From Apoderus coryli (lineage: Eukaryota; Arthropoda; Insecta; Coleoptera; Attelabidae), in NCBI GenBank assembly GCA_911728435.2, contig OU452204.1:14136001-14200000 (forward strand): DNA of 64,000 bases, read 5' to 3'. Of this stretch, positions 1 to 12,503 are shown one piece after another; the stretch's first letter is position 1, and every line of letters begins with the position of its first letter. Under the pieces are notes generated by a model. That model saw nothing but the letters and a program-made list of their open reading frames with translations. It was not told the origin of the DNA and did no database searches. Position numbers and translations under genes: made by a program.

Positions 1-897
1 TACGGCCTAGTTGGATGGTAAACTAAATGGAGATATTAAGTTATTTTTGTTTTATCACTTGACCTAACGATTATTCGATTTAGGATTAATATTTAAGCGT
101 TAAGGCGACCAGAATCTAGGAAATTGGTTCAATAAAAAAATGGCGAAAAAAGAATGAGTTTGAATTTTGGTTAAAATAAATTTATAAATAATAATAAATA
201 AATTTATAAAAATCTACTCATTATAAAATTAGCGACATAGGAAAAGAAAATTTTAAATTATGTATAGGAACCGTCAAACAAACGGGATTCAAATATAAAA
301 TAAAAGTAATTTTACAAAGAATGCAAAGGACTATATACTTAATTGCAAAAAGAAATACTTATAGGATACAGAAAATATATTAAAAAACATTTTTAAACAC
401 GAGCATGTAATGTGATAAATTAACTACAAAAGTATCATAAAAGTTCACAAAATACAGAATACTATTTATACACATATTATAAGGTGTAATATCCAAGAAT
501 TTTAAATTTTGATAAAGGGACAAAATTTGACAAAAATAGCACGAATGTCCCATGGCAAACCATTGTTTTTTACTTGGCTCTGCAACCCAACACTCAAACC
601 TTTGTCAAAGTTATTATTTCTCTTAATTAAAAAAACCCTTCGTTCAATTAAAGTTTAATTTAATAATAACTTGAGAGATTTAAAAAAATGTGTTTTAAAC
701 AAGTAGAAAATCCAAATAAAACAAAATTGGCATATAAGAAGTCAGTTTGCATATTTTTAGGCTTTCAACAGCATGCCAAAAACATTGTCATGATACTTTA
801 AAGATCGATTAAGTTTAGTGGTGTTTACCTAAAATAAATATATTTTTTTTAGATTTTTAAAGTATTATTTTGTTAAAGAATGAGGATCAAGAACACA
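1..897. other. AT-rich intergenic sequence, nothing recognised
   Basis: No coding stretch, tRNA or clear terminal repeat was found. The downstream exons of the secreted-protein gene that begins at 2015 on the - strand should lie here or beyond the window edge, but I could not identify one with a convincing acceptor and open frame. Confidence 0.4.
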
Positions 898-1330
898 ATA
901 GTATATTGTGCAACGAACATGAAATGACATATATTTCCTACGAGTATGATCGTTTGCATACGAGTAGGAAATGGTCATTTCATGTGAGTTTCACACTATA
1001 CTTGTGTGAGTTTCACACTATACTTGTTCTACGACTGTTTTTAATGCTTTTGAATAAATTTAACATAATTTTTAGGAACATATTTGTTTTTCGAAACTTA
1101 CCCTTGTTAGCGTATAAGCCTAAATACGATAAATTAGAAGTATTAAATTGACTAGGTGGTGTTAAACTATATTCACTATCACTGTTTATGTGTTTTGAAA
1201 TTAGCGAAATACTTAATTATAATTATTATTAATTATAAATACCAAAACTGTCAATTTGGTGTTTGTATTTTCGGCGTTGCTATGGTGATTTTTCACGCCC
1301 GCCGCTACTTTTGTCATTACCAGGAAATTT
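898..1330 (+). repeat. Dispersed repeat family R1, copy 1
   Basis: This stretch is repeated in inverted orientation at 43320-43734. Both copies start with a foldback whose arms contain CATGAAATGAC and TTTCCTAC and end near GTCATTACCAGGAAATT. Internal indels distinguish the copies. No transposase reading frame was seen, so it is probably a non-autonomous DNA element. Short open frames inside it are not convincing genes. Confidence 0.75.
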
Positions 1331-1715
1331 TATCCGTGCGTAATAATATTTCGCACGGGTTAATGATAAACAGCATTACAATGTACTACATTTTCAAATC
1401 ATGATTGAAAATATAATAAAGTAGAAAAATAATATTAATCCAGCTGGCCAGTATACGTAAAGCAATATCTTCAATACAATAATTTTTCTTTTCAATTTAA
1501 TTACATAATTAAAATAAATATATAAATTTTTCATTAATTTGGTGGAAAACAACTAATTTTACCATAGTTTCGCAGTATTTTCGTTTTTTCCTAATATATC
1601 TTTAATAATATACAAACATACTACTTCACTGGCTAATACCTCGACTAGCACACTCTTACAATACCAAAGATAAATATGTATATTCTTTATTGTGAGGAAA
1701 ATAGTGAAGTCTTAC

Positions 1716-2015
1716 CTGTGGTTCGTTTAAGGGTTCACCATTAGCTGGTCTAAAATACACTCCATCACCAGCCTCATTGATCGGTATCGGCCTTACTAAC
1801 AACAATCTATGTTTCGCGGCTTTTCCCAGATCACCATCAGATATACTGTTACTAACACCAGCTTCATCAATTGTATTGAAGTCAGATTTTCTACCCGACT
1901 CACGAATTGAGTCAATTAAATAAACAACACCTACAGGTCTTGCTGCGAATGGTTCAGGATTTTGCGCCAAACAAGCGCAAAACAGTGCAAGCAGTGGTAG
2001 TCCGTACCACTTCAT
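1716..2015 (-). CDS. First coding exon of an unrecognised secreted protein (partial gene)
   Basis: The exon encodes 100 residues. It starts at ATG 2015-2013 and ends at 1716 in front of a consensus donor (CACAG followed by GTAAGA), phase 0. The N-terminus MKWYGLPLLALFCACLA is a typical signal peptide, so the product is probably secreted. The rest is polar, with no cysteine after the signal sequence and no domain I recognise. A TATA box sits at 2055-2062. The open frame continues 20 codons past the donor, but that extension is AT-rich and looks intronic. Downstream exons were not found. I do not assign a function; a cuticle, peptide or immune-related secreted protein are all possible. Confidence 0.6.
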
Positions 2016-2054
2016 GGTTCTATACTGATTTGATGGTCATGGTTATGATGGGTC

Positions 2055-2062
2055 TATTTATA
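2055..2062 (-). promoter_or_regulatory. TATA box of the secreted-protein gene
   Basis: TATAAATA on the - strand, about 40 bases upstream of the ATG at 2015. This implies a 5' leader of only about 10-15 bases. It is supported by position and sequence only. Confidence 0.45.
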
Positions 2063-4189
2063 TTGCCATTAGCACAAAATACGAGATGTAGTGTTTTTTT
2101 TTCTTATTCCGATTTGTATATATTATGTAGATGATTTTCTTGGATTCATTCGAGATAATTACAGGTCACGATTGTTGTATCGTAAAAAAAAAGTTACGTA
2201 ATTGGATAATTGCTTGGGTATATCTATTATTGGAGGTACTAATAATTAAACAATATATTTTTGAATTAAACACGTGCTACAAATGTTATACAGTGTCCTG
2301 AAAATTTAATTTAAAAAAAAAATGCTCTACCAGGGCAGCGTTACTTATCTTATATCTCACTATCAGTACATTCTTTGGAATGAAGGTTCTTAAGTGTCTT
2401 TCTTATTGATACTGCTCTCTAATGATGATGAACTGAAGAATTGCATTGATAAAACAAATCTATACAACTTGATCAGTCAAGATTGAGACACAATAAAGTA
2501 TACAGGCAGGAAGACAAACACTCACGAGCGGCACTCCGATAGGCCTAGCCTCGTGAGATGCTGATACAACCGACAGTGAACAGCGTATTTCCTTAACATG
2601 CACCGCAGTTGAGACTTACTCATGACCAATAATTCAATGGAATAATATACTCGAATGAACTAAACCTGGATGGTGTTGCCAAAAGCTTTGAAATGTTGTC
2701 ATTATCCAGGTATTAAGTCTGTCTTTGATGGTGCTGAATACTATGATGATTGCCAACGAGTACACCATTTCATTCTCCTATATGAGTTGGTTGGAACTCA
2801 TACCCAAATCAGATTATAGTTTTTCCTGATATTTAGGATTCTCTTTGGCAGTTCCACACTGTTCTTGGTGAGCTTAGGGTGTTTATGGCTATCAGAATAG
2901 GTTAAAAATCTAGCAAACTTGATCTTTAGAAGTCTATAGTGGATAGTCAGTCAATGTGGTATCGTGGTATGTCTAAAAATGTATTCTAACCTATCATATC
3001 CATTTATACCTAATTTTTATTGCCAACTTAGTTTGGTCTGAATTTGAGTTTGGCTGAATTGTAAGAAATTATTCATTTCAGACTCAACACTACAGACTCT
3101 TTACTATAGGTACTACTAATTCTATGTCAAACTGATTACAAGTTATAGAAATAAGTTAGATATTTAAGATAAATAGTCACAAATAACAACAATCCATGGT
3201 AAAGATAGAATTGGAACAGCTTTCTGCAAAAAGAAATAGGTATTCTTGTGGATGCATGGGACACTTGCTGATGTTTCTAGGGATGTAGAGAATTATCTAC
3301 ATATAAAGTTTAAAGATAACTATAGCACTTGGCGCCGGTGTGTACAACTGGCCCATATGTACAGCGAGTCTCCCTCTACGATTCTCTCGTGTAGTTCACA
3401 AAAAGTTGCGCCAAACATCAAACTTTGATTCTTAATTTATTTAGGGATTTATTCCACCGACAGTATCTTGCAAATCTTAGCAGACAATATTTATGATAAG
3501 AGATTAGGAAGTAATAAGAGTAAACCATAACAAAAGAAGACTCCCAAACATCATATACAGCAAGTTTGGCCACGAGCAGTTGACGACTCTAGGGAAAGTC
3601 TTGTAGAAGTCCGGAAGAAGACTATATACATAGACTAGACTTGGCTTAGTTAAAATTGCTTTCTCATTTAGTTCCAAAATATATTAGAGAACGTGATAAT
3701 TTTAATATTATTATCTTATAGAACATTTCAGGTCCTACGTGCATCTCGTCATGCACCACTCGCCAAATGATTATCTAAATACCAGAGATTGAGCATGCAA
3801 TAAATATAACAGGACTCACAATAAATAGAAATCATATCACAAAATTTGCAGCTATCCGACAAACTGCCAGAAATTAGATGCAATCGTCGATGTAATGCAA
3901 AACATCGTATCAAAGCAAACTCCATGGGATCAGCACCATATTTACATTTAGACTGGCTAAGTATGTATCTAAACTTGCGGACGGGACCTGCGATTTGAAA
4001 TTTGCGATTAGAATAGGCTGAAACGAAACCATCACTAAACTTGTAAAAGTGCAAAGTTGGGCATAACAGCTTAAATGATTGTTCCAAAAAAAACATACAT
4101 AGGTATGTAGGTTAAAAATGAGCGTTTAATCATATTTTACCCAGCAACTCACTGGTGAAAGGGCTACTTCACCAACTGTTGCAAATAAT
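2063..4189. other. Intergenic region with faint retroelement debris
   Basis: No gene is supported. Around 2417-2480 the + strand reads like a decayed reverse-transcriptase box (DTAL then a NDDELKNCIDKTN-like stretch), and around 3655-3710 like a LINE tail (LLSHLVPKYIRERDNFN). Both are short and broken, so they are recorded as weak signals only. Confidence 0.3.
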
Positions 4190-5010
4190 CAGGAATTCTT
4201 GATGTATTTTCCTTCGCCGATGATACTGCATTATTTGTAGAAGGGACAAATTGGGAGGAAGTCGAGGGCAGAATAAAGGACGGTCTGCGACAAATTTGTC
4301 ATTGGTTTGATAAAAACTTGCGTACAATTCACTTGGACAAAACGACGTACGTAAATTTCACAAACAATAAAACCAAGGTCCCACCAAACAGTAAGATTAC
4401 AATTATTGACCTGCCACAAAGAAATCGCTCTTGGGAAATTCAACGAAAAGATTGCGCTAAATATTTGGGGGTAATGGTGGACAGCCATATGAAGTGGGAT
4501 ATTCACATCCAGAATCTGATGAAAAAATTACGATTTTTAAACAGACAGATTTTCAAAAAAACAAAATTTATCCCTAGATTATGCATTGGTCCAGTCTCTA
4601 TTGTCCTATGGTATAATTGGGTAAGGCGGAGCTTATAGTGAACACTTAAAGCCATTGATCTTAACACAGAAGAGGATATTGAAGATAATTTTTAAATTGG
4701 ACACTAGATTTCCTACCGCCAGATTGTTCAGACATTGTAGCGTCCTGACCATCAGGGAAATATTTTATAAATGTTCTATAGTACACCTAAACAAACACAA
4801 ACTATTTTTGAATTTACCGGAATACCGTCATTTAACACACCATAATGTTCGTGTCTCCGAGCAAGGAGGTCTATTGGACAGAGAGTGTTTCTCGTGGTTG
4901 GACATAAGCTGTTCAATTTGTTGCCAAATGAGCTACAGTTATGTATCTCGCGTGGGTCTTTTATCCTCCAGGCACAAGTAGCATTTGGAATTTTCCGATA
5001 GGCCTGACAA
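4190..5010 (+). mobile_element. Jockey-type LINE fragment (reverse transcriptase to C-terminus), decayed
   Basis: From 4213 the + strand reads FADDTALFVEG, the catalytic box of non-LTR reverse transcriptases, followed by the palm/thumb region with KYLGVMVD and a conserved LDK. Near 4605-4640 a frameshift and a stop interrupt the YGI-x-WGGA region. The next frame continues with LKPLILTQKRILKIIFK, a typical jockey-clade C-terminal signature, then NLLPNELQ at about 4915-4935. The 5' half of the element is absent. Confidence 0.8.
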
Positions 5011-5689
5011 ATTTCTATTCAAGGCATTAGGTACTTAGATAAATCTAAATATGTGAAAATGAATACTATAAACACCAAGGAAAAAGATTTTATTAACATC
5101 ATTTTCATATATAATTTTCAATGCAAATAGAATCTTCTCCGAAATTGATATTTTATTAATAATCATATCGTCGTCAAATGGCATTATTAATGTATTATTC
5201 AATTAGTGGTTTTGTAAACACTTAAATAAAGTACATAATTTTGTGCACAATTATAAATAACCACAATATTCAATAAATAACGGCTAAATAATTATTTATG
5301 AATATTAAATTGGCATGTAATATACACATCATGTATACCTACTTAAATATTCTACGGGTATTTTTTTAATTCGAAATCTTTTGGACGCTCGCAGGAATAT
5401 GCCCGCTGCATAAATCTAGAGATTCGACACATATCAGGAACTATATCGTGCCATTCCAATTCTCTTAAACTTTGTGAAGGTCTTTGAAACGGTATTACAT
5501 GAAAAAATATCCAATAAACAACAAATTAAAAATTGTTATTACTGTGCAGCATAGCTTCTTCCTGTGACAAGCATTAGCAATTTCTTACAAGACATATTTA
5601 CCGCTATCGCAGAGTCCTTCGACAAGATGGATCACTGAAACGGGCTGCATAATTTCCATTGAGGACCTAATCTCGTTTGAGGTTTTGGA

Positions 5690-6330
5690 GAGGTGTTACC
5701 TGATTGGACCTTGGGGTGTTTGTTGACAGCGATTTAAAATTTACTCACCATATCTCAGAAATTACTTTGAATGCACTGAGAATGCTGGGTTTTATATTCG
5801 GATCCACAAAAAAATTTACTAACACCAAGTGTCCTTTGAAACTTTATAACTCTATGGAGCGCTCTAGGCTTAAGTATGCTTCTGCTTTTAAAATTTCTCT
5901 TGAAGGTCATTTTCTACCGGGCGGTTTTGTTCACCAACTCTTATTGGATCGTTTTGGGTTTTGGTCGCTCTCAAGAGCAAACTGATTAATGCTACTTTGT
6001 TGCCCACACTTGCTGCAGCAGGCTCAGTTTCACTTCCGAATTCCCACACTCTTTTATGTACCTCAGATTTGTACGAACTACGAATCCAGAGCACCCTTAA
6101 GGCGATTGCAATTCCTGATATTATGATATGTACTTTTAAATATGCTTTATCACTGCCTCTATGGGCTAGCAGGCTCGATAATAATCATAACTCACATTCT
6201 GCATTTTGTTCATAGTAATAGATAGTTTGTTTATTGTAAGCACTATTTCATTGCTTGCATATTGTATTTAGTTTTTGTCTTGTAATTGCGTTTCTCACTT
6301 GTTAGACAATAAATTTTATGTATTTATTTA
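5690..6330 (+). mobile_element. Second LINE fragment (reverse transcriptase C-terminal part)
   Basis: The frame starting at 5704 reads DLGVFVDSDLKFTHHI, then LRMLGFIFGSTKKF and LYNSMERSRLKYAS. These are conserved motifs just after the YxDD box of CR1/jockey-type LINEs. It differs from the fragment at 4190, so it is a separate family. Downstream frames are broken. The block at 6210-6330 resembles a LINE 3' untranslated region. Confidence 0.7.
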
Positions 6331-6467
6331 AGGTAACTCTAATTCGATATGCATAGAATAAAACCTTGCCTTTAGGTTGTAGTATACCAGAATTGGGGAA
6401 ATTCACCCCTTGAATATTTTTTTAAGAATAAAAAAAAATGGAAGCAAGGAAAGGAGAATGTATTTAA

Positions 6468-7811
6468 CACGTTGAGTGCCGTATGAGACCAATGTGGCCT
6501 CACAACTCTTTGGGACCATACGGCCACGTGAAGCCGCAGTGGTCTCACAGAACTAATGTGTAATTTTTGCCGCGTGGTGCCACGATGGATTCACAGACGG
6601 CATTTAAATGTATGTAATCTTAAAGTATGCGGCCTACAGACCCGGAAAATCATTTCGGCTTATGGCTGGTGATGCCGACGGTGGCACCACGGCACGACTT
6701 TGTCAGTATTTTGATTTCCATATTTATTTATTTATTTTTTTCAGGAATAATACTACATAATATTATTGTAAATAAACTAAAAATTCCAAAAGCATTAAAA
6801 ATGAAAAAACTTAACACTTATAATATTCAAAGAAAATAAAGAAAAATATACGAAATTTTAAATAAATAAAATAATATTTATCGCAAGCTATACTGAAACA
6901 ACTTTGTGGAGTTTTTGAACTAGCTAGTTTTCTTCCCAGTTCTCTTACTTCGACCTACATCTTCAAGACGAAGTTGTTCTATGCTGTTTTCTTCACGCGT
7001 ATTAGATTCGCATTGTTGCGGATTTATTTTTAGTAAACCGTGAATTACTTCTTCTCAAAAAGTTGTTATCGACATTTTATTTTTCGTAATGTCTTGGTGA
7101 GCAACAAAAGTGTTTACCAGCGCTGTTCCAATCAGTATTTCTATAGGTAGCTAACATTCTGTACCACTTGAGGCTTTTTCTTAGGCTAATGTTATAGGAT
7201 TTCATCTGGTCTGAAATGTCTATATAAGCTTTGTGTTTATTATAGGTACTCTCCATCAATTCTGGGATTCTTCACATCCTTTCGTCTTTTTTCGACGTCG
7301 ACCATTTCATGTCCGTGTCTTCTTCTGAACTATTATTCCTTGACCACATTCTTCAGCCACAGTTCCTCCTGCTTGTAATTTCTTCTGTATGACAGTTTTT
7401 GGGTTGAATTTTCGCTTTGATCTATCGTATTTGAAACGATGCCCACGAATCCAAACGACCACAGCGGACCAAACCCGTGTTACTCGCGCTTCTGGATTGC
7501 ATTCCACTCGACAATGTCTGACCTATTGCACGCAGCGTCTGAGCGTCAGAAAGGGTGTGAGAGTGTAATAGGAATATCGTGGTGACACGTTGGATTCATG
7601 CGGCCAACCCGGCTGTTTGAGCTATCGCCTGGCCTCGTGAGACCAATGTGTCACCATAAAAACAAAAGTCAAAAAAACTAACTTCTAATTAAAAAAACAT
7701 ATTTTTCAAGAGTATATTTTAATGTTTGTGTAATTGCCAACACTTTCATATCAAAAAAAGTAAACGGCCTACGAGACCATTTTTTTCTGATCTATGGTGG
7801 CACTCAACGTG
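6468..7811 (-). mobile_element. Decayed piggyBac element PB1
   Basis: Terminal inverted repeats CACGTTGAGTGCC are flanked on both sides by TTAA (6464-6467 and 7812-7815), the piggyBac target-site duplication. On the - strand, 7077-7440 encodes piggyBac transposase remnants: a PKTVIQKKLQAGG stretch with a G-x-GIIV block, then YNKHKAYIDISDQMKSYN and SLRKSLKWYR, matching the region around the last catalytic aspartate. Frameshifts separate these blocks and the N-terminal half is missing. Partial palindromes such as TGAGACCAATGTGGCCTCA (6484-6502) and one at 6528-6548 lie inside the left end. Non-functional as a transposase source. Confidence 0.9.
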
Positions 7812-7815
7812 TTAA

Positions 7816-8888
7816 AAGCAACAGATGTAAAATAGATCATATAGTTATTTAATTTAAATTGACAAAACCTCAATTAAATTAGCAATGGTATCTCAGACAT
7901 TGAACAACTCGTCTCGCTCTTATCATGATCTCGTCAGAATACCATATCGAAAAACAAATAATGATTTGTCTTATGCATTAGTGAGCAGTCTACTAATCAG
8001 CTCCATTTTGTTTCTAACATTTTTGCGCTGATCTACGCTGGCGTGGTCCAAATTCGAGTCTTACCATTGAGATTTCGGGAACGGTTACATTCTAGCAAAA
8101 TTGGTGACTTTGTTGCCTAACAATATGACTGCGAAACCTAATCAATGCCAATTACTTCCGAGGATATCCGCGTAAAACCGATAAGTTGCAGTTCCTTTTT
8201 GATTGATTTTAATCCTATTTTTCTGACTTTGTAAGAAGTACCTAATTATTGAAATTTTTTCTGCTCTACAACATGGCACTATATAATGTCTTCTCTATTT
8301 TTTAGTTTTCGAAATATTTTATTTTTTATTTTGAATCGGAATCAATCAAAATAAAATATTTCGAAAACTAAAAAATAGACATACAAAAAAATAATGAGAA
8401 ATAATATGCTCTGATTCTAAAACAATTTTTACAGTAAAAAAAACGTGCAAAATAAATGACCAACCCGAAACTGTTGCATTTGATCTGTTCGATCTGATAA
8501 CAAACTTATTCCAAGGTTATGTTCCTGACCATCTTCCATTAAAAATAATCTGGACGCAAATCTACGATATGAGTAAGCAAAAATTATTCGGAGAATGGTT
8601 TTCTTTTACATGCCCATTTAAAATTTAACTGCTAATAAAAAAAAATAACAACAAAAGATCTTTCTGTATTTGAAGGTTAACAATAATGACATAAGCGTAT
8701 TTCCCTGAATACCTGTGTAGGTACAATTTAATTAAAATGAAGAGTATAGCAAGTTGATGAATGTTTATTTACATAATTTACAATAGAATTAAGACGAAAT
8801 TATTATTTTTATAATAAGCTTTATAAAATTCTTATATTGAGTAATAATATATACAATAATGACACAAACAAGTATATAGATTAATTAT
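7816..8888. other. Intergenic region with one perfect-looking hairpin
   Basis: No gene was seen. The only structure is an inverted repeat with arms at about 8294-8325 and 8348-8379 around a 22-base loop. The rest is AT-rich sequence between PB1 and the TSPO 3' end. Confidence 0.4.
8294..8379. repeat. Near-perfect inverted repeat (hairpin)
   Basis: Two arms of about 32 bases, containing TTTTTTAGTTTTCGAAATAT and its complement, flank a loop at 8326-8347. No flanking duplication or transposase is evident. It may be a very short MITE or the relic of an inverted local duplication. Confidence 0.7.
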
Positions 8889-8894
8889 TTTATT
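8889..8894 (-). terminator. Poly(A) signal AATAAA of TSPO
   Basis: AATAAA on the - strand, about 35 bases downstream of the TSPO stop codon (8929). The position suits a very short 3' untranslated region. Confidence 0.45.
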
Positions 8895-8928
8895 TAATTT
8901 TTTATAATAACTTAATTTAAATATATTA

Positions 8929-11635
8929 TTATCTATTAAGTCTGTAAAATTCAGCATTAAGTACTGTTGCAACTGATAACCATATGTAGTAAGGAAGCAA
9001 AAGCCAGCCAGCTATTTTACTAATTTTGTAGAAAAATATACCAGTGACCAACGCTGAGATTAATATAATTACTAGAAGAATAAGTCCCTAAAAAGGAAAC
9101 GAAAAAATAATTATGCAGATAATTTAAAACAAATAATAAAAGACTCTAAGTCCACTCTACTTAATGTTTTTGACGGTGGATAAATTGCTTAAATTAAATT
9201 AAACATGTGGTGTATCAGCGGAGATGAAAGGTTTAATTGTTGTACTTACGGCTAAAATAAAGTGTCCATTGAAGAAAACAGGCGTCCAAGACCAATTTAG
9301 AAGGAGATTCAAGAGGTACAAACCTAATGGAAGTCTTGCTCCTAAAATGAGAATTAAAAGTTTACGAAACACTTAACATTGATACAGTTAATGAGTAGAC
9401 TTGTCTTAGGAAATATTGTTTCGTAAAGTTTATTAAGTCTGTTTTTTAAAATTAAGAAAGTGGAATCTATTCCAATCATGGTTTTTTTTTTATATATTTC
9501 AATTCAACTCCTCCGGAAGCCCATTTCAGAATTCTCGTACTCATTTATAATACTTTTAACTAGCGAAAAATGTTATGACAAAACAAAAGGGCAACAAATA
9601 TTTAGCAAAAAAATCATTGCCGCATAACTGACTAGCTTCATGGTCAACAACGCAATACTCTGCCTTCAAACCAACAGGACTTCCTACCACGAAGATCCGT
9701 ACAACTTGTTATAACAAAGTCCCTTTCCAAAGACACCACCACGGATTCAGGGATAAATTGCTTGATTGGATAGGGAGTTTGTGACCGACCGTGAGAGGTG
9801 AATGACGTCTTGGCTACTGCGCATGTTGTCTTGGGCCCTCCAGTTCTTCTTTTGTACTTCGGAGACCTGGCTTGTTGAACCATCTCTGTAATTTCAATGT
9901 GGCATGCACGACGCACTCCAAAAGATTAATCTTTTTTTACTTTAGGATTACTCAAGGCAGTTCATACGAAAATATTTCGAATCATCATCATTTTTCTTAC
10001 ACCAATGAATAACGCCTAATATTCTTGCTGCAAATATCAGTCGGATTACGTAGGTATTTTACACTAACATTAAAGATCTTAACTTGTATGGTAAAACACA
10101 TAATTGAATAATAGTGACCCCAAATGCGATCCTTCGGACATGTCTGAAGAAGGGTAAGTCTGGGATCTATACTGCAAATAACTCTCCAGCTAGTGTAAAA
10201 TGCTGATTCTCCCGAAGTGAATGCAAATAGTTGGTTTACAATTTTAAATTTAGAAAAAATTATAGTACAACCTTATTGTTAAATGTTACAGACAATATTT
10301 TCAGATCATTGGATGACAAGCAGGCTACTGCACTGACTCTGTTGGATTTTTAAAGCCTTTGATACACTCGATCAACTTATACGTGTGTAAAGCTCGTTAT
10401 TTTGGGTTTGACGATCTTTCTACCCATCTCTTATCATCCTATTTAACTCGTCCTTGTCAGGCTACTGTTGTTGAGAATGTCACTTCCGTTAGTGGATCCT
10501 CAGGGAAGTAGTCCTGGGCCCATACTGTTTCTGCTGTATACTGCTGATTTATTTCATTAAATAATATACTGACTATATTGCACTGACTATATTGCACACA
10601 ATGGTGTGCAATATAGTCAGTTAAATTGCTTTGCGGGCGACTCTCAAGTTTCTCTTGTTTTTAACCAATCTACATCTACAGAAGAAGTTTCTCTTACGCA
10701 TGTTTTCGGTTAAGTTGAGTAGCTGTAAGCTAGACTTCGCCTTTTAACACAATGTATATGTTTATTTGTGTTTAATAAAGTCATTATTATTACTATTACT
10801 TCGAACTACACCGATTATGTTCGTTTTTTTCTGTATTCATGAAATTATGTACCAACATTGAATTCCAAATGTCAAAATTTTCTCAACATTACTCCGTAAA
10901 ATGATAAGAAAAAAATGAGCCAAATTTTTGAAGAACAAGTCATCGATTCTTAATCAAAACAAAGCGCAGCGGCAGTCCATTCTGCACTTTTCTAACCAAA
11001 TCTATGTGAAAGTGTTAAAGTCCATTCGCCTTCTGCACCTAAAGTTGCAGAATCGACGGATGCTAAATCTGCGTTAAACCTATGAAAGAAAAAGCGGCAT
11101 GGGCAGTTTTACCAAGCATATATTTTGGAGATATGCTATAAACCATAGTTTAAATAATAATAATAAATAACAATTAATTATAAAATAAATAAGTTTGTGG
11201 TATAGCGGACAAAATTACTGGCTATACCTATACCTACACACGGGACTTTTTTTAAATTAGCAACGCCTCCGTCTAATTTTATTTAACTAGACTGAGGTAT
11301 TGATCTCTTATTATTAGATAAAACTACTAATGTTGCTCTTTATTTCACAAAATTATTTCCGCTTTATAATATTATGCTTAAGGTTCTTATATTCTATTAC
11401 CTTTAAATCCATTCCCATTTTTGTAAACTAAATACGATGCAATGCCTAAAAGACAGTATAAAAACACCCACATAGGTGCAAACAACCAATTTGGTGGTGT
11501 AAAACTTGGCTGATTAATAGTTGTGTACCAATTATCTCTACTGTCCAACGAAATTAAAGCTCCTACCATTCCACCCAAATTTGGAAACACTATGGCACCG
11601 ATTATTTTTAAAATTTCAATCTTATCTATATTCAT
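8929..11635 (-). CDS. Tspo: Translocator protein TSPO (peripheral benzodiazepine receptor homologue), 3 exons
   Basis: Exons 11401-11635, 9250-9341 and 8929-9087 join in frame (235+92+159 nt) to give 161 residues, the normal TSPO length. All junctions are GT-AG; the first donor splits a glycine codon. Exon 1 carries the family signature PNLGGMVGALIS, WYTTINQPSFTPPNWLFAP and LGIASYLVY. Exon 2 has PLGLYLLNLLLNWSWTPVFF. Exon 3 ends with LLLPYYIWLSVATVLNAEFY before the stop. Five hydrophobic segments are visible, as expected for this outer mitochondrial membrane protein, which binds cholesterol and porphyrins. Intron 1 (9342-11400) contains a LINE fragment; intron 2 is 162 bases. The frame is intact and the gene is probably functional. 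Confidence 0.93.
10280..10800 (+). mobile_element. LINE fragment in TSPO intron 1
   Basis: The + strand reads IFRSLDDKQATALTLLDF then KAFDTLDQ, later LSSYLTRPCQATVVENVTSV and, at about 10630, NCFAGDSQVSL, a mutated reverse-transcriptase catalytic box. Stops and small indels interrupt it. It ends with a TTA-rich tail (TCATTATTATTACTATTACT near 10800), typical of a LINE 3' end. It is antisense to TSPO. Confidence 0.75.
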
Positions 11636-12040
11636 TTTGTACTACGTAAGGTTAAACTATTTTTAGTATAAATAAAACAGAAATGCAGCAGTTTTGAAAT
11701 TCCGTGCCAAGTTTTATAGTAAAATTATCTCTCAACAAATAACAATTTATCTCATTATTTTTTTTTTTTTAGTTTTTGTTTTAAGCCCCGCTCATAATGC
11801 AACAACGTATAGGAATTAATCGATTAATAAACTGCATTATATCACAGTCTTTGACGATGACGATAAAATGTACAAGGATCATAAAACTAATAACGATTTA
11901 TGGGTAGGTACATCTAATCAATAATTGTTTTATTGAATTTTCTAGAATTTTAAACATAATTTTTTCTGATTAATGAAATTTTAACTGCTTTTAGACAAAT
12001 GTTAATAGGGCTACAGTGGCGGATTTAAAGGGAGGCGCCA
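11636..12040. other. Region upstream of TSPO and left edge of the tandem duplication
   Basis: AT-rich. No promoter motif stands out. It should hold the TSPO promoter and the breakpoint of the tandem duplication, which I place at about 12041. Confidence 0.35.
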
Positions 12041-12503
12041 AGAGTGTCAAAAATATTTTAAAATTCCTCGATTTGTGCTAGACAAACTCAGAGACAATTT
12101 TTCTAAATTCGTAAAAGTATATATGATAATGCATTAAAAGGTTTACGTAATTATTGCGAAGAACATTTTCCGCATATTTAAAAAATATTTAAGATTCTTT
12201 ATTACAATATGGGTAGCAACAAAATAGGCGTCTTGACGTTGTCTTTTAGTACACAAGCCTTAAATTAATAATTTACTTCTGATCTATCTTAAGTAGGTAT
12301 AAGTATTATTTTGTGATTTTCCGAATCCCGTTCTTATACCTTTTGTATTCTTGATTTTGATATTTTTAGCAGAACCTTTTTGTAGTAATCATGCATATAT
12401 AAGAGCCGTTTTTGCCTAGATGCATAAGTCACATAGAGTGGAATTTTGACAAAACAACTTTATTCACTGAAGATTATCAGAATTGCTGAGATAGCAGACT
12501 TAA

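Noticed and set aside
2410..2500. LINE reverse-transcriptase box
   Set aside because: Only a DTAL-like stretch survives, with a stop at the key position; too short to call.
3749..4096. 115-codon open frame on the - strand just upstream of the LINE
   Set aside because: Composition is not protein-like (many scattered Cys/Phe/Tyr) and there is no motif on this strand; likely unrelated or antisense to degraded repeat.
4231..4506. 91-codon open frame on the - strand
   Set aside because: Antisense shadow of the LINE reverse transcriptase at 4213-4638.
9644..9916. 90-codon open frame on the - strand in TSPO intron 1
   Set aside because: No recognisable domain, no start context or splice fit, and it lies in an intron beside LINE debris. 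Probably chance or decayed repeat.
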